A DNA stretch of 30,453 nucleotides, from the NCBI GenBank assembly GCA_900769055.1, contig CAAGFF010000259.1, positions 1 through 30,453 of the forward strand. Reading direction: 5' to 3'. The notes beneath the pieces are model-generated. The model saw only the letters and a list, made by a program, of their open reading frames with translations. It was not told where the DNA came from and did not search any database. The DNA is from an uncultured Prevotella sp. (GTDB lineage Bacteria > Bacteroidota > Bacteroidia > Bacteroidales > Bacteroidaceae). The stretch's first letter is position 1. Each line of letters begins with the position of its first letter. Of this stretch, positions 1 to 6,995 are shown piece after piece. The translations under genes and the position numbers were made by a program.

Positions 1-48
1 GATATACACGAGTGAGTTGCTTTTTCTCAATACTGCAATTACCTTCAT
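1..48 (-). CDS. Possible start of a gene running off the left edge
   Basis: On the minus strand an ATG at 48 opens a reading frame of 16 codons that reaches the window edge without a stop (begins MKVIAVLRK). A perfect TAACTTTG -7 box lies about 40 nt upstream at 96-89, which fits a promoter with a short leader, though no good TTTG -33 element is seen. Too little protein is visible to name a family. It would lie downstream of the broken conjugation operon, so it may belong to another element or to rearranged DNA. It could also be a chance frame. Confidence 0.3.
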   Translation of the reverse strand, partial: MKVIAVLRKSNSLVYI

Positions 49-88
49 ATTTCTTCAATTTTATCTGTTTTAATTCAGTCTGTGGGTA

Positions 89-96
89 CAAAGTTA
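89..96 (-). promoter_or_regulatory. Possible -7 promoter box
   Basis: TAACTTTG on the minus strand matches the Bacteroidota primary sigma -7 consensus TAnnTTTG. No TTTG is found 19-21 nt upstream, so the match is only half a promoter. It faces the partial frame starting at 48. Confidence 0.3.
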
Positions 97-221
97 GTAA
101 TGTTCCGACAATTGTTCCCAGAGAAATCAAACTTATTGCAAACCTGTTTAAGAAGTTTAAGATTTGGGTTATAGTCGTAAAACCTTCATTTGTAGCGTGT
201 TTTCTTTAGTTTGATATTTAT

Positions 222-425
222 TTAGTCATACTTGGTTTGAGTATGATTTAGCCAAAATGCGTTTTCCTCCGTCACTGTGGTAAGCGCGGTCGTGCCTGCC
301 GAGTAGTCTCCGGCCTCATTCTGTGCCATTGCCACCGCAGTACCGGCAAGCAGCATCAGCGCAAAGGTCTTCATGCGCTGTGAAGAGAAGAATCCCTTCA
401 CCTTCTTGTTAATCCTTTCAAACAT
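222..425 (-). pseudogene. Truncated DUF4134 (TraE-like) conjugation protein
   Basis: The 67-residue product has a signal peptide (residues about 18-34, ending in a typical AMA cleavage region) followed by the beginning of a DUF4134 domain (AGTTAL.TVTEE). Intact DUF4134 proteins of Bacteroidota conjugative elements continue for another 60 or so residues with two membrane helices and a VKK.IMM.VGA motif, as the neighbouring gene does. Here the similarity stops at about position 263, and the frame runs through 13 unrelated residues to a stop. The other frames do not resume the domain. I read this as a gene cut by deletion or recombination, the second of two tandem DUF4134 genes. Confidence 0.65.
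226..246. repeat. Inverted repeat at the truncation of the DUF4134 gene
   Basis: TCATACT (226-232) and AGTATGA (240-246) form perfect 7-bp arms around a 7-bp spacer. It sits about 17 bp beyond the point where the DUF4134 homology ends. Arms around a 7-bp spacer resemble a tyrosine recombinase crossover site, but a simple hairpin at a stop codon is also possible. Confidence 0.4.
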
Positions 426-493
426 TCTTTTTACCTTAAAATTTAGTTACACATTCTTGTTTTCTATCTCATGTATCACCTGTATCGCTTGTC

Positions 494-907
494 TTATATC
501 TGATAACCGAAGAATGCAGGGAAGACGATGGTGGCTCCTATCAGGAACAGGCACGCTCCCACCAGCATCATGATATTCTTCTTCACTCCATCTTCGCCTG
601 TATTCATCTTGATGTATATCTGCAAGGCACTGACGATGACCACTATTCCTGCCACTGCATAGCAGAGATAGACGATATAGAGCATCATCGTCACCGCATA
701 GTCATGGGCACTCGCAAGTGCGTCCGCTCCCCAGCTGTAGTCCACGTTGCCACACTTGGCGAAGCCTTCCTCCTTCGCAGAACACAGCAATGCCAACAGT
801 AAAATCAGCCTTTGCACGCTGCCTCGCCAGTGGAAACGCACCAGAGCTGGGGTGATAGCGGAATATATAGTATCAACCACACTTCTTTTTTTGATTCTCA
901 TACACAC
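494..907 (-). CDS. traE: DUF4134 family conjugal transfer protein (TraE)
   Basis: This 137-residue protein has an N-terminal extension with a hydrophobic signal or anchor (about residues 31-50), then the DUF4134 domain: a segment beginning YSWGADAL, a first membrane helix (about 72-97), the motif GEDGVKKNIMM, and a second helix ending near the C terminus. DUF4134 proteins are TraE of Bacteroides conjugative transposons, small inner-membrane parts of the mating apparatus, usually followed by TraF (DUF4133) and TraG. Here the following gene is a broken second copy. The N terminus is longer than usual for the family, and ATG at 901 is an alternative start. It lies 13 nt after the upstream gene, so they are probably co-transcribed. 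Confidence 0.75.
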   Translation of the reverse strand: MCMRIKKRSVVDTIYSAITPALVRFHWRGSVQRLILLLALLCSAKEEGFAKCGNVDYSWGADALASAHDYAVTMMLYIVYLCYAVAGIVVIVSALQIYIKMNTGEDGVKKNIMMLVGACLFLIGATIVFPAFFGYQI

Positions 908-920
908 TGTATTGAAATGG

Positions 921-1430
921 TTACAGCTCGTCCTTCACTGGTACAACCTTGACGCTTGCACGTCCTGGTCTGACACCCTTGGCCAACAGCAGCTTGTTCA
1001 GCTCCTCTGCATAGACGGGGTCGGAGAAACTGCATTCCGTCTCTTCCAGCTTGTCGTCCATCTTGGCGTGCAGCTTGTCTGCCACACTGACTGACGGTTG
1101 TGAGGTGTTTGACGTTGGCACGGATTCCGACAGGGCGCCTCCACTGATTACGGACTCTTGTCTTACGGCTATGGTGTCCTGAACATTGCCGCTCTCCATC
1201 TGACGCTCCTCGTAGTCTGTCTGATACTGGCTCTCGCCAACACTGAATCCTCCTTCGTTCTCGCTCACCGTCACGGAGTCATCCTCATCGGTCATGTCAC
1301 TCACGTCAAAGGTTTCTCCCTTGACAGCTTCGTCCTTCGGTTTACCATACAGGTCCTGTACGATGAGTACGGTATAATAGATGATGTACAGTACGGTCAC
1401 CACAATGGCGAATATCACAAATCCTTTCAT
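921..1430 (-). CDS. Membrane-anchored conjugation operon protein (TraD position)
   Basis: The 169-residue product has one N-terminal membrane helix (residues about 3-23), a long acidic, Ser/Thr-rich and probably disordered middle, and a short conserved-looking end (VKVVPVKDEL). It precedes traE, the place of TraD-type proteins in Bacteroidota conjugative elements. The topology suggests an anchored protein with a soluble tail, but no catalytic motif is visible. It is the first gene of the leftward transfer operon, with a 370-nt gap upstream. The TraD label rests on position and general shape, so it is tentative. Confidence 0.5.
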   Translation of the reverse strand: MKGFVIFAIVVTVLYIIYYTVLIVQDLYGKPKDEAVKGETFDVSDMTDEDDSVTVSENEGGFSVGESQYQTDYEERQMESGNVQDTIAVRQESVISGGALSESVPTSNTSQPSVSVADKLHAKMDDKLEETECSFSDPVYAEELNKLLLAKGVRPGRASVKVVPVKDEL

Positions 1431-1611
1431 GTTTACTTTTGCTTCTTGTTATCCTATATTACTTATCTTTCTTATTCTCGTTCTGAAAATTAAAGGCGGC
1501 ATTGTCCTGACTGCCTAAATCGTACTATTTAGTCCGATTATGCGCCATCAGACAATCATCCCGTTGGACGCTGCCGACCTTTATCTGCTCATGCAATACA
1601 GAAACATGGTG

Positions 1612-1619
1612 CAAAGTAA
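1612..1619 (-). promoter_or_regulatory. Possible promoter box for the transfer operon
   Basis: TTACTTTG on the minus strand is one base from TAnnTTTG and lies about 180 nt before the first transfer gene. No -33 TTTG at the right distance was found, so this is only a candidate. Confidence 0.2.
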
Positions 1620-1695
1620 CAACCTTTTAGCCACATAGCCATCATCTTCCCATTCCTCGCCCTTATTTCTTAACTCTATTTTTCATAAAAACAAA

Positions 1696-1720
1696 AATCG
1701 GACATAATAATCGGACATAA
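1696..1720. repeat. Two tandem 12-bp repeats between primase and transfer genes
   Basis: AATCGGACATAA occurs at 1696-1707 and again at 1709-1720. Its core GTCCGATT also appears inverted at 1532-1539. The 1443-1800 gap holds no convincing gene, so these repeats may be binding sites for a regulator or replication/transfer protein. The function is inferred from position only. Confidence 0.4.
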
Positions 1721-1747
1721 AACGGAATTGTACAGAGATGTTGGCAT

Positions 1748-1776
1748 AAAAAAAGCCCTCCCGAAAGGGGAGAGCC
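1748..1776 (-). terminator. Rho-independent terminator after the primase gene
   Basis: On the minus strand a GC-rich hairpin (1754-1776, stem about 9 bp with a G-U pair, TTTC loop) is followed by seven Ts at 1754-1748. It lies 25 nt after the primase stop and would end the int-side operon before the transfer genes. Confidence 0.75.
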
Positions 1777-1801
1777 GTATGTAAGATGTTGGGCATAGAG
1801 G

Positions 1802-2728
1802 TCACATCTTGATGCCCACCAGAAAATCATTCAGGTCTTTGTATTCGCCATAGCGGAAAGATTCGTCAGTGATACGATAGCCATAAAGTGCCTTGAAGTC
1901 GGTGGTGGCGCACTGTCCCGCCGCATCGTTATCGAGGAAACAATGGATATGGGGGTATTCTTCAAGTGCTTTCATGCACTTCTCCATGTTAGTTACGGAG
2001 TTCATGACGATGATATCGCATGGGAATTCCATCAAAAACATCCAGTGACGTTTCTTGATCAGGGTGATGAAGGAGAGGAAATCCATGAATCCCTCAAAGA
2101 CGGCACAATGCTTCTGCTTATTGCCTTCTTCCTTGAAGATAAGGGTTATGTCCTGATGGCCGATGCAGCCCTTGAAGTACTTATTGCGGATGGCATAGCC
2201 CGCACTGTTATTCACGAACCCCAACCCATAGTAGTGCTTCTGTCCGATGGAATAATGTATCTCGCGCATGTATCGACGGGCGCAGTAAAGGTCTATCTTA
2301 CGGCTCTGGAGATAGGAGACGAGAGCCCTGTTCTTCAGTTCGATCACCTTCACCTTGCCAATACTGGCATGGGCATTGTCCTCCTTCTGTTGCTTGGCAT
2401 TGTTCGCTTCGGATGAAGCGGCATAGGGTGGGGATGCGCCCAAGTCCAACTTTTCTATATAGGTCATCGCTTCTCCAACATGGGCAATATTCTTATAGCG
2501 CATGACCAGGTCGATGATGCTGCCGCCTGTCTTGTAGCTCAGGTCGAACCACAGGTTCTTGGCCAAGGTGACAATGAACGACGGATGCTTGTCGGTGCGG
2601 TAGGGGGCATGGTATAACCATCTGCCGCCTGCCTTGCGCACAGGGTGTATCTCCTCTGAAGAAAGGTAATCGACTATGGAGACCTTCTTCACGTTCTCCA
2701 ACCTCTGTCTCATCATTTCCGTCAGCAT
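1802..2728 (-). CDS. Toprim-domain primase of a mobile element
   Basis: A 308-residue protein with an N-terminal CHC2-like DNA-binding region (about residues 30-75, motif PYRTDKHPSF) and a C-terminal Toprim domain with the conserved Glu in VFEGFMDF (about residue 212) and the DND motif at about 266-268. This is the layout of DnaG-like primases of Bacteroidota mobilizable and conjugative elements, which prime replication of the excised circle or transferred strand. The usual zinc-binding Cys/His residues of CHC2 are largely missing (WLYHAPYR), so that domain may not bind zinc. Its start overlaps the stop of the upstream ATPase gene by 7 nt (ATGCTGA), which indicates translational coupling. Confidence 0.8.
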   Translation of the reverse strand: MLTEMMRQRLENVKKVSIVDYLSSEEIHPVRKAGGRWLYHAPYRTDKHPSFIVTLAKNLWFDLSYKTGGSIIDLVMRYKNIAHVGEAMTYIEKLDLGASPPYAASSEANNAKQQKEDNAHASIGKVKVIELKNRALVSYLQSRKIDLYCARRYMREIHYSIGQKHYYGLGFVNNSAGYAIRNKYFKGCIGHQDITLIFKEEGNKQKHCAVFEGFMDFLSFITLIKKRHWMFLMEFPCDIIVMNSVTNMEKCMKALEEYPHIHCFLDNDAAGQCATTDFKALYGYRITDESFRYGEYKDLNDFLVGIKM

Positions 2729-3822
2729 GGTTCTTCCTCCTTTCTGGATGTAATATTCGCATTGGTTGGCGGACAGACATAACAGTAATACCTGTCCTGC
2801 TTCTCCAAAATATTCTTTTCAATTAGCAGTTTGACAACCTTGTTCATCATGCCGTCCCCACGGTCATAGCCTATTGCCTTGTATGCTGGCTTCAAAGCTT
2901 CCATAAGAGGTTGGTAGCCTTTGATGGGACCATCGCGGAAGACATATTCCAAAACCTCATGGTGCATGGTATCTGGGATTTCCTTGTAGTTGCTCCATCG
3001 GCTCTTTGTCCTGAATCTGTAGTCTTCGGCCAGCTCCGGCAGTCCTTCCTTGTTGATGCGGAAGGCGAATGGATCAAACTCCCTGTCACGGATATATTTT
3101 ACTCTGACTTCACTGACATCGGGGCAGATGAAACTTTTTTCTACCTGAAGTACACTCTCAGCCTTGTTCTGCATCTCAGTTCCGAGGTGCCCGCGTACAT
3201 TGTCATCTCCCTTGTTGACGTGGATGACACAGTGGATGTGCACCATGTACAGCGATGACCACCGCATCAGCTTATTTACCAAATCTACGGATTCTGCCGA
3301 ATTGTTGATGTCAAGCATCAGGTCACGGATGCCGTCGATGATGACAAGTCCGTAGCCTTCCCTGTGCGAAAGGGCGTGCTCGACAATGTCAGTACGTTTT
3401 CGGGGGGAATACTCCCTCATGCAGATGAAGTCTATATTTCTACAGTCGAGATCTTCGGGCAGGTTAGATAGCTTCAGAATGCGTTTCAGTACTTTCTGGC
3501 AGTGGAACTTGCTCTGCTCGGTATCAATATACAATATCCGTCGCTTGCCTTCTGGCAAGTGCGACTGATATTGCAGAACCTTACTGTTGGTGAGGGCTGA
3601 GGACACCATGGCGCTCACATTGAAGGTCTTCTTTGCCTTTGCCTTGCCTGTGGTCAAACTGAAATTGCCAAGCGTAGCGATTACGGAATCATTCACCGTG
3701 ATTATCACCATCGGCTTAGAGCATTTGGAAGAGGCATATATGGACGCTTCTTGCATGATGCGCTCAAATTCCTCTTCGATGTCTTTTGTCGTTTCCATAA
3801 TATGTTGTTGTTTGTCACTCAT
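2722..3822 (-). CDS. RepA-like AAA ATPase of a mobile element
   Basis: A 366-residue RecA-fold (AAA_25/RepA type) ATPase. The Walker A region is at about residues 52-67 (TTGKAKAKKTF, a form common in Bacteroidota element proteins), and a Walker B strand is seen in GLVIIDGIRDL. Proteins of this kind act as replicative helicases or initiators for integrative elements. I chose ATG at 3822 (MSDKQQ) because the upstream frame to 3867 lies inside the HTH gene; this start overlaps that gene's stop by 8 nt (ATGAGTGA). The C-terminal part (about 300-360) looks like a winged-helix DNA-binding tail, which is an inference. It forms a tight operon with the HTH and primase genes. Confidence 0.8.
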   Translation of the reverse strand: MSDKQQHIMETTKDIEEEFERIMQEASIYASSKCSKPMVIITVNDSVIATLGNFSLTTGKAKAKKTFNVSAMVSSALTNSKVLQYQSHLPEGKRRILYIDTEQSKFHCQKVLKRILKLSNLPEDLDCRNIDFICMREYSPRKRTDIVEHALSHREGYGLVIIDGIRDLMLDINNSAESVDLVNKLMRWSSLYMVHIHCVIHVNKGDDNVRGHLGTEMQNKAESVLQVEKSFICPDVSEVRVKYIRDREFDPFAFRINKEGLPELAEDYRFRTKSRWSNYKEIPDTMHHEVLEYVFRDGPIKGYQPLMEALKPAYKAIGYDRGDGMMNKVVKLLIEKNILEKQDRYYCYVCPPTNANITSRKEEEPC

Positions 3823-4171
3823 GATATTTTTGAATTTCGGTCTCATCGCCAAGGAGGACGACATCAATGGCGGGAAGATAGTTGCGCCGCATGTACTTGT
3901 TCAGGTCTTCACGGTCGAAATAGGTCAGTTTGCCGCCGGGCGCATGGCGAGGGATAGCCCCCGCACTCACCAGTTTCTGAAACCACCCCTTCGACATGCC
4001 CATATATCGGGCTGCCTCGTCCGTGGTCAGCATCTCCTTGCGGACATAGTAGTTTTCTTCCAACCGTTCTATCCGTTGCTTCAGGCGGCTTATCGCCTCC
4101 TTGCCGATGTTTTCCAATGTCAGCAGACGCTCTTCTAACGTCTTTTCTGTTTCTGTCGCTTGATTTTCCAT
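3815..4171 (-). CDS. Helix-turn-helix excisionase-like protein
   Basis: A 118-residue protein with an N-terminal coiled coil (about residues 8-42, heptad-like LEERLLTLENI...LKQRIERLEE) and a MerR/excisionase type HTH (about 47-95: LTTDEAARYMGMSKGWFQKLV, then a wing with the GGKLTYFDREDLNKYM pattern). Such proteins next to an integrase act as recombination directionality factors or as DNA-binding regulators of the replication genes. It lies 59 nt after the integrase gene and overlaps the ATPase gene. The coiled coil suggests it works as a dimer or oligomer. Confidence 0.75.
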   Translation of the reverse strand: MENQATETEKTLEERLLTLENIGKEAISRLKQRIERLEENYYVRKEMLTTDEAARYMGMSKGWFQKLVSAGAIPRHAPGGKLTYFDREDLNKYMRRNYLPAIDVVLLGDETEIQKYHE

Positions 4172-4230
4172 TTATATATAATATAATGTGTCATTTCTTG
4201 AATTTATATGTCTCTTATGCCCATACGCTC

Positions 4231-5403
4231 CTAAGTCCACGTGTCCAGCAGATGCTGGCTGACATTGCGGGTGATGAAATCTATGGGCAGCTTCGCGTAG
4301 ATTTCTGTGGTTTTGATAGATGAATGCCCCATCATCACCTGAAGCACTTCCTTGGGTACGCCCTCTCCGAGGATGATGGTACAGGCGAAGGTATGGCGGC
4401 CTACATGACTTGATATGGGATATTTGCAGCCCAAGGTAAGACCGACACCTTTTAAAAACTGGTTGTATTTCTGCAGGCTTACGATGACAGGCTTGTTGTT
4501 CGTGCGTGCTAGTATCTTTTCGGTATAGGGCAATATCGGCACTATGAAGTTGCCGCCCGTCTTTACCCTATGCCCATCGATGTACTTGTAACCATTAATC
4601 TCCACTACATGTTGGCAGTAGTTGAACCTTTGTGCATCGGAGAATGCCATGCCCGTGAATATCTGGAACAGAAAGAAATCAAGGTACATGGAGGTGTCCG
4701 GGTCTGATGTTTCCTCACGCATCTTCTGGAGTCTAATCACTTGCTCCTTGGTCAGATGGGGACGCTGACTTCCTTCTCCCCGCTTGTCAACGAACCGGTC
4801 GTATGGGTTTTCTCTGATGAGACCGAGACGGAAGGCTTCGTTGACGTAGCTTTTCAGCCGTTTGTGGTAATTGTGGATGGCGGACTGGCTTCTCTGTATG
4901 GGCTGCTTGGTGACTGCGTCTTTCTCCTCCCGCAGGAAGAGGTCGAAGGCGTAAATCTTTTCCAGGGTCAAATGGTCGAAAGACCTGATACGGCCAAAAC
5001 GACGCAGGGCTCCGAAAAGCGTCAAATGACCTTTACGGGTTCCTTCCGCAATGTTCCTTTCATTGATGCGCTGCTCAATCCATACCATGAAATTCCTCTT
5101 TGTCCTTTTCCCGTTGTCCATGTATGACTTGAACTTCTCAATGGTCATCGGATCGTTGTTCAGTTCCATCATGAAGATGATCTTGTCGCACTTGGAGGCA
5201 ATGTCTGCCAACTGTTTGTTCAAGAGGCTTTGCTCTGGATGATTGACCACCATTCCGTGCTGCCACTGGTATGGAAGGAGCTTCACGCCAGTGTTGAAGT
5301 ACGACCTGCCGCCTCCAATGCTCACGGAGACTTCTATGTTCCCCTCCTTTTCGTCAGTCGCTCTTTTCTTTCTGTCAAAGATTAATTTTACATGACTGCT
5401 CAT
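4231..5403 (-). CDS. Tyrosine recombinase/integrase (int1)
   Basis: A 390-residue phage-integrase family protein: an N-terminal arm-binding beta region, a SAM-like core-binding domain (about 105-205), and a catalytic domain with the beta-hairpin Lys (HRVKTGG), H333-x-x-R336, H360 and nucleophile Y369. The first catalytic Arg, expected in the TGxRxSD motif, is Ala (FTGMAFSDA), as seen in many Bacteroidota transposon integrases. ATG at 5403 (MSSHVK) is preferred over 5475 because it aligns with the start of int2 and has a promoter box upstream. It would integrate and excise the element carrying the HTH-ATPase-primase cluster. Confidence 0.9.
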   Translation of the reverse strand: MSSHVKLIFDRKKRATDEKEGNIEVSVSIGGGRSYFNTGVKLLPYQWQHGMVVNHPEQSLLNKQLADIASKCDKIIFMMELNNDPMTIEKFKSYMDNGKRTKRNFMVWIEQRINERNIAEGTRKGHLTLFGALRRFGRIRSFDHLTLEKIYAFDLFLREEKDAVTKQPIQRSQSAIHNYHKRLKSYVNEAFRLGLIRENPYDRFVDKRGEGSQRPHLTKEQVIRLQKMREETSDPDTSMYLDFFLFQIFTGMAFSDAQRFNYCQHVVEINGYKYIDGHRVKTGGNFIVPILPYTEKILARTNNKPVIVSLQKYNQFLKGVGLTLGCKYPISSHVGRHTFACTIILGEGVPKEVLQVMMGHSSIKTTEIYAKLPIDFITRNVSQHLLDTWT

Positions 5404-5445
5404 AGTTTGATGATTTTTAATAAGACATATTATTGTTTTTTGATA

Positions 5446-5476
5446 CAAAAATACTTTGGTTTCAGACTTTATCAAT
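5446..5476 (-). promoter_or_regulatory. Promoter of int1
   Basis: A TATTTTTG -7 box (5453-5446) follows an ATTG -33 element (5476-5473) with 19 nt between them. The leader to the ATG at 5403 would be about 38 nt. This supports the shorter integrase start. Confidence 0.6.
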
Positions 5477-5481
5477 GGATG

Positions 5482-5512
5482 TCATGTAGAGATGTTTGTA
5501 CTCTCTACATGA
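5482..5512. repeat. 31-bp inverted repeat next to the int1 promoter
   Basis: Perfect 11-bp arms, TCATGTAGAGA (5482-5492) and TCTCTACATGA (5502-5512), flank a 9-bp spacer. It lies just upstream of the -33 element of int1. It could be an operator for int1 or the core crossover site of the recombinase, since paired arms around a short spacer are typical of both. Confidence 0.6.
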
Positions 5513-5526
5513 TTATCTACATTTAG

Positions 5527-5540
5527 GTGCGCCAGCGCAC
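5527..5540. repeat. Perfect GC-rich palindrome
   Basis: GTGCGC-CA-GCGCAC is a perfect 6-bp-arm palindrome in an otherwise AT-rich gap. It could bind a dimeric protein; nothing more can be said. Confidence 0.45.
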
Positions 5541-5558
5541 ACTTTTTCCGGCACGTTA

Positions 5559-5665
5559 TCTATATATGAACGCTGATTGAAGTGAAGTGTGTTGCGTTCC
5601 GGCTACGATTTCCATGACATTTCCTTCACTCAATCTATATATACACGCTGATTGCAGTGAAGTGT
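5559..5665. repeat. Two 32-bp direct repeats upstream of int1
   Basis: The sequence at 5559-5590 recurs at 5634-5665 with about four differences (shared core CGCTGATTG and AGTGAAGTG). The spacing is 75 bp, about seven helical turns. Direct repeats beside an integrase gene and its inverted repeat suggest arm-type binding sites of an attachment site. The 5476-5763 gap holds no gene. Confidence 0.6.
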
Positions 5666-5763
5666 TTTCAAACAATAGTCCAGAATCCTCTCATACTTGG
5701 CTGATTAGGCAACCGCCAGTCCCGTCACCATTACTTTATGGCAACGGAACTGGAATGTTACTA

Positions 5764-6579
5764 TCAGTCTTGCTTGTTCGCCTCTTCTTCGAAGTAATGC
5801 TTCACATCTTCATAGATGATATAGTTCCCGTTGATTCGGGCGGAATGGCTATGTTTCGGACGAAGGCTGTTTCCGTCCTTCCCTGACATACTACTGTCTC
5901 CCTTTACGCGGCAGACAGCCTTGGACAGCTTAGACGCAGTCATCGGGTTGCCGGGCTTGGTGAACAGAAATCCACCCTGTTCCATCACTTTCTGCCAATT
6001 CCCTACAATCCGGTTGTTGCTGCACAGGGCATCAAGGAAGATGGCTATCTTATTCGTGTTGGCCACACGAACATGGAAGCCACGCTCGCATCTGAATAAG
6101 GATTCGAGGATTTGACGTACCTCTTCCCGGCTTTGCGCGTTGAATATAGAGTGATGCCACGCTATGTATGTGAGTGCGGCCATTTCCTCATTCGAGAATC
6201 GGCACCCCAAGATGAGCGGCGGTTGCCCGGAATAAGGCGAGGCTGGAACACTTGCGTTGCCCTTGGGATAGAGCGCGTGGTCAATCATACGAAGGATGTC
6301 ACTGGCACCAAAGCCAGGCTTGGTGAGGTCTGCCCTCAGCAGCGTCTCTTCCCCCTGGAAGACCTTGCGCACTTTCCACAGGTTGGCGGCATGACTGTTA
6401 CGGCAGCTCGCATCGGCATTGTCGATGTGGCGGTGCTGAATGCAGAACAGTTCGATGAAGTCGTTCTGCTTCATGCCTTTCTTAACAACCTCTGTCAGAT
6501 ACAGGTCCCTTGCCTTGGAGAACAACAACTGAAGCTCGCCGGTTGCATCATAGTTACTTGCTGCGTGGCAATCTGCCAC
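5764..6579 (-). CDS. Unrecognised island protein, possibly frameshifted at its start
   Basis: The 271-residue frame opens at a GTG (6579) with no clear ribosome site at the right distance. The product is mixed alpha/beta, with no signal peptide or membrane helix and no motif I recognise; it has scattered Cys and His residues and a Lys/Glu-rich end. A short frame beginning MKKSNMMKGEKK at 6640 ends on an A9 run (T9 at 6604-6612 on the plus strand). Removing one A would fuse it directly to this frame and give a more natural start. It lies between the two integrases, so it is probably cargo or an accessory recombination protein. I cannot assign a function. Confidence 0.6.
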   Translation of the reverse strand: MADCHAASNYDATGELQLLFSKARDLYLTEVVKKGMKQNDFIELFCIQHRHIDNADASCRNSHAANLWKVRKVFQGEETLLRADLTKPGFGASDILRMIDHALYPKGNASVPASPYSGQPPLILGCRFSNEEMAALTYIAWHHSIFNAQSREEVRQILESLFRCERGFHVRVANTNKIAIFLDALCSNNRIVGNWQKVMEQGGFLFTKPGNPMTASKLSKAVCRVKGDSSMSGKDGNSLRPKHSHSARINGNYIIYEDVKHYFEEEANKQD

Positions 6580-6910
6580 TGTTTCTGTCTTGGAGGAGAT
6601 GAATTTTTTTTTCTCCTTTCATCATGTTTGATTTCTTCATGTTTTTGTTTTTTAGATGTTTATATATATCTTTTACCAATATTGAATGTCTTTGAAATGA
6701 AGTTCTCATAGGGTACGTATAAGGACAGGGAGTTTTGCCAGTTAATTCCGTCGGCTGGTGTCCCACCGTAACAGCAATGGTGTTTTGGCAGGCCTGCTAC
6801 CTTTGGCTAGTAGTTATGACAAATAAAGAAACGCATGGCGGATAAAGATATTACCACCATGCAAGTCGTTTTTGTTAAAGATGGTTGTTATAGTACGTTA
6901 TTTTCACTTG

Positions 6911-6942
6911 CAAATATAGCATTCATACACTGAACAATGAAA
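6911..6942 (-). promoter_or_regulatory. Possible promoter for the unknown island gene
   Basis: TATATTTG (6918-6911) is a perfect -7 box, with TTTC (6942-6939) 20 nt upstream as an imperfect -33 element. It points at the gene starting at 6640 or 6579, about 270 nt away. The rest of 6641-6942 shows no gene. Confidence 0.35.
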
Positions 6943-6973
6943 GAGGGCGAAAAGAACATGCCTTTTCGCCCTC
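6943..6973 (-). terminator. Hairpin terminator after int2
   Basis: A perfect 12-bp stem (GAGGGCGAAAAG and its complement) with a 7-nt loop lies 22 nt after the int2 stop. On the minus strand it is followed by only a short T run, so it may be a weak terminator or a processing/stability hairpin. Confidence 0.6.
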
Positions 6974-6995
6974 ATTGCGTAACAAAAGATTTTTT

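Noticed and set aside
12..209. A 65-codon plus-strand frame at the left edge
   Set aside because: It is AT-rich, Phe/Ile-rich and has no ribosome site, promoter or family resemblance.
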